Source of the DNA: CAZEBW01 sp964510205
Lineage (GTDB): Bacteria; Chloroflexota; Anaerolineae; VGOG01
NCBI GenBank assembly: GCA_964510205.1
Contig: CAZEBW010000044.1
Location: forward strand, 1-30,482
Direction of reading: 5' to 3'
DNA: 30,482 nt
Positions 22,501-26,394 of this stretch are shown piece by piece. Position 1 is the first letter of the stretch. Every line of letters begins with the position of its first letter. The position numbers and the translations under genes are program-made. Below the pieces are notes generated by a model. The model saw only the letters and a list, made by a program, of their open reading frames with translations, searched no databases and was not told where the DNA came from.

Positions 22501-24750
22501 GTCTGCGAGTCGACCACCACTCTGGCCAGCACGCAAGCGCCCACCGACACAGCACACCCCTATGACGACGTGCCCACTGAGGGCATCGTCATCACCGGCC
22601 TCGTCACCGACGTCATCACCGCCACGACCTACTGCGGCGGAGGGGAGATCACCCGAACCTTCACCGTGAGCGACGCCTTCATCATCGGCGACGTAGACCT
22701 GGGCTTCAACGCCACCCATCCCGCCCGCGAGGAGATGGTGGCCGAACTGGTCTCCCCGGCGGGGACGCGCGCCCTGGTGATCGCTCCCAGCGGCGCGACC
22801 TACGGCTTCGCCAACTACGATGTGTGGCTCGACGACGCCGCCAGCGGACCGCTGCACGCGCCCCTGCAAGACGATGGGGCAGAGCCCTACTTCGACCGGC
22901 CCGCACAGCCCTTCTCGCCGCTCAGCGCCTTCATCGGGGAGGCATCCCAGGGCGTGTGGCAATTGAACGTCTGCGACCTCAATCCGACGCTGAACGAAGG
23001 CACGTACAATCGCAGCCGCCTGAGCCTGACACCGCAGAGCACGGCCCTCTCCACGGCGGGCCGGTGGAACTACTCACTCCCCTGGATCGAAGGCGCGGAT
23101 GGCCTGTCGGTGACGCTGGACATCTACGGCCTGGACGGGGTGGGCAACCGCACGCCCGAGCCCATCAGCCTGACCTATCAACTGGACGTGGTGCCGCCGG
23201 GGCTGACCACAACCGTCGTCATCACCATCCTGTACGGTCTGTCGCCGACGCTGGTGCTGGCTGGGCAAGTGAGTGACGGTGGCGGCGTGGATGAGGTCTA
23301 CGTGCGCGTGGACCCGCCGGAGGCGACCTCCCATCGCGACCTGGCCACTCGCGGCGGAGGCGATTGGGCCTACGTGCTGCGACCCAACTCAGGGGGCACA
23401 TACACGCTCTGGCTGGAAGCGCACGACCTGGCCGGCAACGTCACCCAGGCTGGGCCGTTCGAAGTCGAGATAGCCTGTACGGCCGCCGACCTGACCACCG
23501 CCATCGTCAGCGCTCAGACCCCGGTCGGGGCAACCAGCCCCATCAGCCTCACCGCGCGGCTAACTAACAACGGCCCCAACGAGGCCGCCACCGGCCTGCC
23601 AGTGGCCTTCTACCTGGACGGCGATCTCATCGGGACAGCATCCACCACGCAGGCTCTCGAGGAGGGTGAATGGGAGGATCTCACCATCACCTGGGACGTA
23701 GACCTCTCCGGCGACTACGATATCACCATCGTCGTTAACGACGATGGGACTGGAGCGAGACCGCTTGTCCTGTGCAGCCAACCGCCCGATGTACAGCAAC
23801 CAGTCACCCTCCTGGACGTGCCGCTGGTCGAGTCCTGGAACCTGATGTCCACCTACGTCAACCCTTTCAACACCGACACGAGCGTGGTGCAGCGCCCCAT
23901 CAGCGGCACTTACGTCGTCATCCAGGGCTTCGATGGCGAGGCCCAATCGTACTATCCGGACCTGCCGCCGGAGGTGAACACGCTGAAGGACATGGATGGG
24001 GAGCATGGGTACTGGATTAAGACAGTGACTGGGGATCAGGGATCAGGGACTGGGGATCAGGGATCAGTGGCTACACTGCGAGTCGTGGGCGAGAAGCTCG
24101 CCGAGGACCGGGCGATTGAGCTGGATGCCGGCTGGAACCTGGTGAGCTACCTGCCGCGCCAGCCGCTGGCGGTCGCCGATGCCCTGCAGAGCATTGCCGG
24201 CCTATACTCCGCCGTGCTGGGCTTCGATCAGGGCGCGCTGTCCTACTACCCCGACATTGATCCCAGCTTCAACACCCTGCATGAGATGACCCCGCTGTTC
24301 GGCTACTGGATCAGAATGACCCAGGCGGGCACGCTGCAATATCCCACCATGGCCGATTTTCGATTTTCGATTGCCGATTTGCGATTGAAGGACGGAATCG
24401 AAAATCACAAATCGCAAATCGCAAATCCGACCAACGCCTGGTTCAACTTCTACGGCCCGGCACCCTTGCCGGTGGGAACCGTTGTCCAGGCGATTGACCC
24501 CGATGGCGTGGTCTGCGGCGCGACGGTGATTGCCACCGAAGGGCAATACGGCCTGCTGGCCTGCTACGGCGACGATCCTGCCACGCCTGAGGACGAGGGA
24601 GCACGGCTGGGAGACACGATTCAGTTGGTGGTGGAGGGCCAGGTGCTAGGCGTGGCGACGTGCACTGAACACGGCAGCCGCCAGTGGGCGCCGCTGGGGA
24701 AAGCAGAGGCGTGGCAAGTGTATCTGCCTATGATAAGAAAAGGGGAGTGA
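10579..24750 (+). CDS. Giant secreted multi-domain surface protein (4,723 aa)
   Basis: This very large protein starts with a hydrophobic signal or anchor (residues 10-31) after AGGAGG (10567-10572). In order follow: a lipoprotein-carrier-like beta region (85-300); a membrane segment near 330-371 next to a glutamine-rich coiled stretch; DxDGDG calcium repeats (450-562); a beta-rich region; a block of four or five membrane helices (1110-1284); a second DxDGDG cluster (1505-1630); propeller-like repeats; two LamG-type domains (2092-2528); Ig-like modules; a TP-rich linker; a DOMON/CBM9-like region; a proprotein convertase P-domain; a CARDB domain; two 63-residue WNL repeats; and a terminal module shared with both downstream genes, ending VYLPMIRKGE. 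No protease or glycosidase active site was recognised, so an adhesive or scaffold role is inferred. Four heptad arrays are translated in it. The frame is intact for 14 kb. Confidence 0.93.
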   Translation: MQRSPSLSRIVLVLCVTVVALAALAAQMAVLSELPTLSASLPGRGLLARLSSAVQMADLDAIWEQMSARLPSALPAPSAEDEVRAAWQRAQEAGAYQFTADIRQTTVPKPTIFNVGRQSKQETLHLEGETNLPTRQLHLTLWSQGGSVLDASSGVEIKVDGDRAYARQGVRDWQEVPNFTGLFAPQGDFMAFLSAAKNVRVAENGIRNTQYVFRIDGPSYAAYVRDQLERYLTEKGELPPGVSLELPKTYKKMTGQGELWIGADGLPLRQIMHLQFPPVKDEQEVRAEVTVDFSDFRKTAGSVTRDWGLGARDWVLSILDLPLTPGHLSLVPLTFVFCTLLATRCRSKKLYIALALTVIFSLIFSPLLQSLRVQAFFEQQQVRAQEQEALQQESKMQRDLEAFLTQPNRNPNQNPLGTPRNTQHPMSTIQLPTLASNSNDNNDDSTVPECDSDDSGDADGDGLTDFEECVLGLNPDLDDSDGDALKDNEEVNGFSYNDKMWYTDPLEMDTNKDGLSDVTEWNTGREEGGIPPDTDGDGTPDLFDRDNDGDGVPDNLDVSPYYKGDTIYTTDAPFQLVVDHLSEDAPVFVEFQLRPTDPDHLWYAFNVLDWPRGDNLGQMQDSDGKTFYDVDNSGSRSPDDNGDVKLVPMLEIRITGSPTNLPPQEDLDPYGIFVQDLTDDGEDKAVYVPLRLIEDDVGDARVAFSGRMFYQAADSWGNAQQVRLVWVVQGLVDECQEYKDGRCTRYGDKNQVQLLHTYDDDWTLTGLSVHEERGTDIAIIYEDPDVDDDLDSDDALTFLTYGLGRTFMAGSDCENIDTKGTQDPSDDECIGGDGERDITLNEIYRRWNHETNVGAGVSVTDTWHITETAGNVLSVVTDTFTTLDQALMHVTITDTRQILDDHFTPHWTASNPISPTLLFAREERFRGFNLDEQMGDNAALITWSDSRQLKLDLKPEDVQVQTMAGMKWAPYRYQDGEWVSYPIIDYWDELQRRYEDAFSDDYNDEPNPEEVRGGAVVAAQIHYVSLYLGSNTIVQVGGSVQRHQSWAPDSTLAKQTAGALRHGINFILKMLVNTGTLKALWGVVSGKGLEGFKNIRYHTHKWLGKTVAKFEFGLSLLVTAATITAILFNAGYLTKASPSSAGEIQMAVSILVGTVLFIGKVLVPVMSAVFQIQSLVSYETTALKATGRVLTTVEKLSTAAKTLWVIGLLLAVGVTWGFFIYYAVKDGLDPTSVAFDVALAQTIAATIVTIVLFMLSLTVIGAIIVGIVVFVDTLLGLLGVEFSILGTVTSAVAKTFFAFELAVDVEDDDLIKMGVLDSKLVHPEQGMVPGAQFEFKTTITSTVTHQPPRQYWPSLFLWKYDEDQIRSSSFEFELDPESKSITTRLWDTNRVHSWHVSEAFETWGHTFYTGWFDDDLSTVSTVSEAGINRTVPLILSTGYALPGIECWAVLWVISWWIPVVVCVDKGLEGGADPADLGSSIVVDVFPHTLDEFVQVGEWAPEIKFKDTDGDGLMAQTYGGNDPDDGKWDTDGDGLSDAWELRRASFRFDEGGYLFDPRDDDTDGDGLSDQEEAILATDPKRPDSDGDGISDAAETEGWDFYYAYPKKTRIFSDPLNADADGDGMDDLFERTLHTECGKLDDESERRDCYNNNLFHPYRWNTNPIGVYTEVGDPDKIVKPTQTFLFTTTVRNNVETGSPLWVRGTTQLDPAPLTGHPLEMTFDIAKDKSQSLYSDLTVPAGTGNQTVTLTTDVNAQLHTPSVWAWDPWQTGSHATSYPKALSLATVPVTGWNTAYAAVSQESYRVRGYRVSPAGITGGGVDVFNDANWSATAAPDIACNDSGRCLVVHSYKKTSNDTYGVTWRRTEPNWSSMSGIWIEGQDGCEAWGATVASDGDGFLVAWLRKCSGSKEIKVRRVLANGYATGGVMTLDSASDVGFPKLAWVGDRYQAVWERDDDIYTAHISGDSVTGPEAVSASAASEWSPRLAYDPLSGRTLVIYTSRSGGNRSLRGRILAGPNTSDEFTIGNLTDQAGWEAAVSNDPVNGGWAVTWSLNGQYTVYSQGVGMNGELRGERERAEPGGRNYLLDVTCAEPRIAALYHLDEEGDTACTFADSSGFDHDASCWQDYIPSGKEGKRGKAVYFEGHHETGNPTFDEGAWIRAADVGLSVSSYGITFWFKAECDTCGIYSVGDAAAFWYHDHDRDIYLLNGNLCAKLGEGDPNDAASEIICTSGTNFNDGQWHHVAHTFGGIVGGQRLYVDGKLRAEGELSSSNLHTQSVIMGVAVGVQPCNVYSCDDKRFFKGYFDELTVYPRALSEGEVVDDYLGALVVYPFDEVSGAETFNNAARSSNYGAAECSAGECPRAGKEGVAHNAVKFDGTDDLITGPDLPLAESSFTIAFWAKRQGIDRNEYFVSQGSGGSDRDLYIGFWSNNHFICAFHSDNYLVTPNQYTDTDWHHWACTYDFDTGQRTIYRDGEQVAQDTTAPGRYYWGSDPLRIGKARWGNYFRGLLDELAVWPGVLSASEIETLYKKVKALDDSVTECLVSRTTHDGDDLHVNRTALRETTTPLGRSEQQVEDEVTVDGTLPIADITSLADGQHIGETGTLPIGGEARDNTYVTKVEVNVDGGAWQEAEGVETWTWDWDTSSVGEGWHTLSVQANDPADNVSDPPSSINVLIDRTGPQLTVTDVRGKAWKDSQERWWVWVKGTVADMTDGSLSVLMQTQEAGGGWQSRRYSAADGSPSEWTLNYTLPTFDNEGNALPNPTGAYTLYMRAEDDAGNDSPEAAYGVFEVDNTPPVADLRDMGPYTDAIACDDVTLTGVITDPGPIDSGVGILYVKFEPVAELYKPWWYYHSGRATLAESGWGITTTTWTYDMPELDGFYELRLEGHDVQPWPYHGSRTTPWNGMVDTVAPRLEPSLRYVSLPFGPTEVTCYVEDLNLDDNTFIGCPCPEDTWQRTYFHEISSWYSEVTTDTNRLVRITANCQVNGPLPSLFHHACDLYGHCRSATYPIDVPIPPTPTPWPTPEWGPTPTPTTEPTATPTPTPTPTPPPPLPLDSAVITPSHGTVFSTTAAFDVEGQAFAEDYLQTLTVTVNSTPFWDTDWPEPPDPAAVTETTWITSYTPLAEGYYTLNSWASNWTSQVQTTTHPITVTVDLQPPSPPTFDTNIITTARRAAQGTAILSGGAADNFGVAGVDINPDDRGWGDATLTGDATSPTWRYTWPITNTSDPDGVTYNVTARATDFASHTNTSAPTALLFDMQAPQPVTITLAYFDVWNVRHPVEARQVITDGNRLIIEWTQSTDGSGVAGYWVGWTDSPTSTAGTTYVPEGPVYSYTQVISEAREVYAHVIPVDIHGNRREQMEGPVYVDTPLTPDLLRTQRPPGLLYHGWMESGCTQMGRSRSVADRAPTSASLSEHQDFYTTWDADALRLAWVGANWDVEGDLFIYLDTKPGGAMQLLNPYGGLAPGIYLPGNLPELVTSEWPEFEKVRQSQTVTMLQSMAMQADYLVWVQDSETAALSAWDDDDGWAEPLWLSPDQYQWTNGVTDLYLPFDLLGISDPATSSLGLLAAASEEDALRLWSAMPDRNLLNSALAVNPLAAVQAAIERDFVLPNFYRWPSLGPLLCPYSEAVLGLPTSQDFQDSDLRVELAVEPLGTTYALFGDDLFWQWETLFQESGPKSQQFTFLDNTHPPVGQDDVITYSLRVSNRGTSEALDVQAVVLAYSALMLPDGTRFDPGFMEYQQLNVGSIAPGETVTTTFSGVVEVESNWRYDRCVSVDGLPPEVCRQLLQWAILDGLVFDARNPFSGTTGIPTEPPLEWVWADHAVDIDPPQSVGIEAPKLVVGPGDNTVRGYASDPSGVPLVEVEVRDGLGVTTTLNCPDVTPHDGQWTCEWNVVGNDGDEFELRARATDGYGHVSDWTIPWHVVVVDATPPTMALDDEARAAVDGQLIGPDGELLSGPISDTHSSVAVQVCRDVDGETVCESTTTLASTQAPTDTAHPYDDVPTEGIVITGLVTDVITATTYCGGGEITRTFTVSDAFIIGDVDLGFNATHPAREEMVAELVSPAGTRALVIAPSGATYGFANYDVWLDDAASGPLHAPLQDDGAEPYFDRPAQPFSPLSAFIGEASQGVWQLNVCDLNPTLNEGTYNRSRLSLTPQSTALSTAGRWNYSLPWIEGADGLSVTLDIYGLDGVGNRTPEPISLTYQLDVVPPGLTTTVVITILYGLSPTLVLAGQVSDGGGVDEVYVRVDPPEATSHRDLATRGGGDWAYVLRPNSGGTYTLWLEAHDLAGNVTQAGPFEVEIACTAADLTTAIVSAQTPVGATSPISLTARLTNNGPNEAATGLPVAFYLDGDLIGTASTTQALEEGEWEDLTITWDVDLSGDYDITIVVNDDGTGARPLVLCSQPPDVQQPVTLLDVPLVESWNLMSTYVNPFNTDTSVVQRPISGTYVVIQGFDGEAQSYYPDLPPEVNTLKDMDGEHGYWIKTVTGDQGSGTGDQGSVATLRVVGEKLAEDRAIELDAGWNLVSYLPRQPLAVADALQSIAGLYSAVLGFDQGALSYYPDIDPSFNTLHEMTPLFGYWIRMTQAGTLQYPTMADFRFSIADLRLKDGIENHKSQIANPTNAWFNFYGPAPLPVGTVVQAIDPDGVVCGATVIATEGQYGLLACYGDDPATPEDEGARLGDTIQLVVEGQVLGVATCTEHGSRQWAPLGKAEAWQVYLPMIRKGE
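10831..11478 (+). other. LolA/LppX-like N-terminal region of the giant protein
   Basis: Residues 85-300 (AYQFTADIRQTTVP, VEIKVDGDRAYARQGVRDW, GELWIGADGLPLRQ) resemble the half-barrel lipoprotein-carrier folds of LolA/LppX-type proteins. The match is by pattern only. The heptad array at 11186-11220 interrupts it. Confidence 0.45.
11186..11220 (+). repeat. Heptanucleotide array, AATACGC type (5 x 7 nt)
   Basis: Five in-register units (AAAACGG, two AATACGC, AATACGT, TTTTCGC) fill 35 nt within the giant gene and are read as NGIRNTQYVFR. The first and last units are near inverse. Confidence 0.7.
11480..11577 (+). repeat. Inverted heptanucleotide array in giant gene (14 x 7 nt)
   Basis: Fourteen units fill exactly 98 nt. 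The left half is GACTGGG/GACTAGG-like and the right half CCCTTGT/CCCTGGT-like, the reverse complement in kind, with AGTGACCAGGG and CCCTGGTCACT as matching arm segments. The array is translated in frame just before a membrane segment. Confidence 0.85.
11926..12264 (+). other. DxDGDG (TSP3-like) calcium-binding repeats, cluster 1
   Basis: Residues 450-562 carry repeated DADGDGLTDFEE, DSDGDALKDNEE, DTNKDGLSD, DTDGDGTPD and DNDGDGVPD loops, the calcium-binding signature of thrombospondin type 3-like repeats. Confidence 0.9.
13906..14430 (+). other. Internal polytopic membrane block of the giant protein
   Basis: Residues 1110-1284 contain at least four hydrophobic helices (LSLLVTAATITAILFNAGYL; SILVGTVLFIGKVLVPVMSA; LWVIGLLLAVGVTWGFFIYY; ATIVTIVLFMLSLTVIGAII with a possible fifth). 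They lie in the middle of otherwise extracellular-type domains. Confidence 0.85.
15091..15470 (+). other. DxDGDG calcium-binding repeats, cluster 2
   Basis: Residues 1505-1630 carry four or more DTDGDGLSD, DSDGDGISD and DADGDGMDD loops, a second TSP3-like cluster on the far side of the membrane block. Confidence 0.9.
15940..16790 (+). other. Propeller-like repeat region
   Basis: Several blocks of about 45-60 residues each carry a pattern such as GFLVAWLRK, YQAVWERDDD, TLVIYTSR and WAVTWSLNG, preceded by P-x-[LI]-A, as in beta-propeller blades. The fold is inferred from the periodic pattern only. Confidence 0.5.
16852..18162 (+). other. Two tandem LamG/concanavalin A-like domains
   Basis: The first (16852-17550) shows ALYHLDEE, ITFWFKAE, DGQWHHVAHTF, RLYVDGKL and GYFDELTVYPRALS. 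The second (17551-18162) shows VVYPFDE, FTIAFWAK, DWHHWACTYD, TIYRDGEQV and GLLDELAVWPGVLS. Both patterns are diagnostic of LamG-type jelly-roll domains, which often bind glycans or proteins. Confidence 0.9.
19603..19728 (+). other. Threonine/proline-rich linker of the giant protein
   Basis: About 42 residues of TPTP, TPEW and TEPTATPTP repeats form a flexible linker of the type seen between domains of bacterial surface enzymes. A similar linker occurs twice in the deacetylase at 29134-30306. Confidence 0.9.
20710..21351 (+). other. DOMON/CBM9-like region
   Basis: The stretch DFYTTWDADALRLAWVGANW, then DLFIYLDTKPGGA and WTNGVTDLYLPFDLLGIS, has the strand pattern of CBM9/DOMON-like carbohydrate- or haem-binding folds. 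Identification is tentative. Confidence 0.45.
22573..23040 (+). other. Proprotein convertase P-domain
   Basis: Residues 3999-4154 show a P-domain pattern: ITRTFTVSDAFIIGDVDLGF, HPAREEMVAELVSPAGTRAL, PLSAFIGEASQGVWQLNVCD and GTYNRSRLSL. These domains usually accompany subtilisin-type proteases, but no protease domain is present in this protein. Confidence 0.8.
23476..23778 (+). other. CARDB-type adhesion domain
   Basis: Residues 4300-4400 show ADLTTAIVSAQTPVGATSPI, LTARLTNNGPNEA and LPVAFYLDGDLIGTAST, a typical CARDB (cell-adhesion-related) beta-sandwich. Confidence 0.75.
23836..24321 (+). other. Two 63-residue WNL repeats
   Basis: Copies at 23836-24024 and 24133-24321 are both exactly 189 nt. 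Each begins WNL[MV]S, contains GFD..A.SYYPD..P..NTL and ends GYWI[KR]. A heptad array (24027-24068) lies between them. Confidence 0.85.
24027..24068 (+). repeat. Heptanucleotide array, GATCAGG/GACTGGG type (6 x 7 nt)
   Basis: Six direct units fill 42 nt and are read as TGDQGSGTGDQGS, with the 7-residue peptide period expected of a 7-nt repeat. The array sits between the two WNL repeats. Confidence 0.85.
24354..24430 (+). repeat. Inverted heptanucleotide array, CGATTTT/AATCGCA type (11 x 7 nt)
   Basis: Eleven units fill exactly 77 nt: five CGATTTT/CGATTGC-like, one central unit, then five AATCGAA/AATCGCA-like reverse complements. The 7-nt register runs through the centre. The array lies immediately before the terminal YGDD module and is read in frame. 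Confidence 0.88.
24430..24699 (+). other. YGDD module, copy A (giant protein C-terminus)
   Basis: TNAWFNF, PLPVGTVVQAIDPDGVVCG, EGQYGLLACYGDDP and DEGARLGDTIQL define a module repeated in the next two genes (25067-25372 and 25720-26031). The two cysteines in GVVCG and LLACYGDD are candidates for a disulfide. Confidence 0.85.
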
Positions 24751-24755
24751 TAAAC

Positions 24756-24906
24756 GTAGGGCAATCGCATTTGTCCAGACTTCCGAAGTTTGGGCCAAGT
24801 ATTTGGCTCAAGAGCTTGTCTGGTATGGCTAAGAACCTTCAGCAAGGTGCTATTCTGTAAACTTCGGAAGTCTAAGCGTCCACAGCCTTCCATATGCGAT
24901 TGCCCC
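24756..24906 (+). mobile_element. MITE-like 151-bp inverted-repeat element with 9-bp target duplication
   Basis: The perfect 9-bp direct repeat GTGATAAAC occurs at 24747-24755 and 24907-24915. Inside it, GGGCAATCGCAT (24759-24770) is the exact inverse of 24894-24905, and AGACTTCCGAAGTTT (24777-24791) is the exact inverse of 24859-24873. No reading frame is present. The left direct repeat contains the TGA stop of the giant gene, so removal of the element plus one repeat would leave the stop intact and place the downstream ribosome binding site directly after it. Confidence 0.82.
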
Positions 24907-24979
24907 GTGATAAACAGGAGCACCTTTGACAGAAACCAGCAGCCATGCTAGAATAATCCGAAACCACAGGAGTCATCCC

Positions 24980-25564
24980 GTGCATCGCCTTTGCAGGTTG
25001 TTGCTGGGCCTATCCTTCGTGCTGGTAGTGGCCCAGGCCGCCCGATCAGATGATGAACTGCACCCCACGCCCTGGTTCGTGGACTTCGTGGGCGAGCAGT
25101 CCACCTTGAACGACCAACCCCTGCCGGTGGGAGCCGTGATCCGCGCCTACGACCCCAGCGGCGTGCTGGCCGGCCGCGCCGAGGTGACGCTGAGCGGCTG
25201 GTACCTGGTGGCGGTCTACGGCGACGACCCCCAGACCGAGCTGGACGAGGGGGCAACATCCGGCGACGCCCTCACCTTCACCATCAACGGTCGCCCGGCC
25301 GTTCCGCTGGGGCCAGACTCGCCACTGTGGACGGCTTCGGGCGAGCGGGTCCACGTGGAGCTCAGCGCCTCCACTCTCTTCGGCGACCTGGATGGGGACT
25401 GCGACGTGGATATTGTGGACATCATGATGGTGGCCAGCCGGTGGAATTGTCAAGGTGAGGATGCGTGCTACGATGCGCGCTGCGACCTCGATGGCGATGG
25501 CGACATTGACATCGTAGACGTCATGCAGGTGGCGGCTCGTTGGGATGAACGCTGCTCTCCGTAG
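24980..25564 (+). CDS. Secreted dockerin protein with YGDD module
   Basis: This 194-residue protein has a signal peptide (HRLCRLLLGLSFVLVVAQA, cleavage likely after AQA), a YGDD module (about residues 30-131) and a C-terminal type I dockerin. The dockerin has two calcium-loop/helix repeats, DLDGDCDVDIVDIMMVASRW and DLDGDGDIDIVDVMQVAARW. Dockerins bind cohesins, so the protein is probably attached non-covalently to a cohesin-bearing partner outside the cell; no cohesin was recognised in this window. GTG 24980 with AGGAG at 24968-24972 gives a normal signal peptide. The TTG at 24926 with AGGAG at 24916-24920 would add 18 residues and, before insertion of the element at 24756-24906, would have followed the giant gene stop by under 20 nt. 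Its YGDD copy lacks both cysteines found in the other two. Confidence 0.88.
   Translation: MHRLCRLLLGLSFVLVVAQAARSDDELHPTPWFVDFVGEQSTLNDQPLPVGAVIRAYDPSGVLAGRAEVTLSGWYLVAVYGDDPQTELDEGATSGDALTFTINGRPAVPLGPDSPLWTASGERVHVELSASTLFGDLDGDCDVDIVDIMMVASRWNCQGEDACYDARCDLDGDGDIDIVDVMQVAARWDERCSP
25067..25372 (+). other. YGDD module, copy B (dockerin protein)
   Basis: TPWFVDF, QPLPVGAVIRAYDPSGVLAG, YLVAVYGDDPQTELDEGA and FTINGRPAVPLGPDSPLWTA align with copies A and C. Ala and Val stand at the two cysteine positions. Confidence 0.85.
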
Positions 25565-25593
25565 ATCAACACGGAGGCCAGGAGAAATACGAC

Positions 25594-26376
25594 ATGAAAC
25601 TTGCACTGAGCGAAGCGAACGTGACACGCCCTGTAGCGCGAACCATCGGACGCATCGGCTTGCTCGTGCTGATCTTAACACTGGGCTACGGTTTGACTCA
25701 GGCCGACGGTGTCATACCTACCAACCAGTGGGTGAATTTTCACAGCACCAACACCACCTTCCTCGGCCAACCCGTACCAGTGGGAGCCGTGATTGCAGCC
25801 TTTGATCCCCAGGGCGTGCAATGCGGCGAGTTCACCGTCACCACGGAGGGCAAATACGGCCTCATGCCCTGCTATGGCGACGACAAAACGCCCCCTGACC
25901 CGGTGGACGAGGGCGCCGACCCGGAGGACGAGATCAGCTTCACCATCAACGACCTGCCGGCCACGGCGCTGGGGCCGGATGAGCCCATCTGGACCAGCCA
26001 CGGCGACCTATTGGAGGTTGACCTGGAGGTGCCTGATGATGACGGGGACGGTGTTGCTGATAGCGAGGACAACTGTCCCTCGGTATCGAATCCCGATCAA
26101 ACCGACGCCGACGAGGATGGGATGGGCGATGCCTGCGACCCTGACGATGACAACGATGGGGTGCTCGACGCTGACGACAACTGCCCCACCACCTATAACC
26201 CAGACCAGACAGATAGCGACGGCGACGGCATTGGCGATGCCTGCGAGCCAATAGTCGTTGGCGGGATCATCGTGCCGCTGAACAAGCTGGAGCTGTTGGC
26301 ACCCTGGCTGGGGCTGGCCATGGTCGCTTCGCTCTCAGTGTTAGGTGCTGCGCTGGTGAGGAAGCACGAGGGCTAA
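25594..26376 (+). CDS. Secreted TSP3-repeat protein with YGDD module and C-terminal membrane anchor
   Basis: This 260-residue protein has a signal peptide (IGLLVLILTLGYGLTQADG, residues about 19-37) and a YGDD module (43-146). Thrombospondin type 3 calcium repeats follow (about 148-222: DDDGDGVADSEDNCPSVSNP, DEDGMGDACDPDDDNDGVLD, DNCPTTYNPDQTDSDGDGIG), with the CxxxxNPDQxDxDxDGxGDAC spacing of the family. The tail GGIIVPLNKLELLAPWLGLA, then a hydrophobic helix and RKHEG, forms a C-terminal anchor. Its regular VP-x-NK-x-LLAPW block looks like a recurrent tripartite sorting-type tail, though no named signal can be assigned. AGGAG (25580-25584) lies 9 nt before the ATG, 29 bp after the dockerin gene, so the two are co-transcribed. 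A terminator follows. It may tether the dockerin and giant proteins or a shared ligand at the membrane. Confidence 0.9.
   Translation: MKLALSEANVTRPVARTIGRIGLLVLILTLGYGLTQADGVIPTNQWVNFHSTNTTFLGQPVPVGAVIAAFDPQGVQCGEFTVTTEGKYGLMPCYGDDKTPPDPVDEGADPEDEISFTINDLPATALGPDEPIWTSHGDLLEVDLEVPDDDGDGVADSEDNCPSVSNPDQTDADEDGMGDACDPDDDNDGVLDADDNCPTTYNPDQTDSDGDGIGDACEPIVVGGIIVPLNKLELLAPWLGLAMVASLSVLGAALVRKHEG
25720..26031 (+). other. YGDD module, copy C (TSP3 protein)
   Basis: TNQWVNF, QPVPVGAVIAAFDPQGVQCG, EGKYGLMPCYGDD, DEGADPEDEISFTINDLPA and LGPDEPIWTS align with copies A and B. Both cysteines are present, as in copy A. Confidence 0.85.
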
Positions 26377-26394
26377 TCCCCAAATGCTGGCAAT

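Noticed and set aside
10579..24750. Cohesin domain in the giant protein as partner for the dockerin
   Set aside because: Several beta-sandwich regions are present, but none shows a cohesin pattern that I can support by eye.
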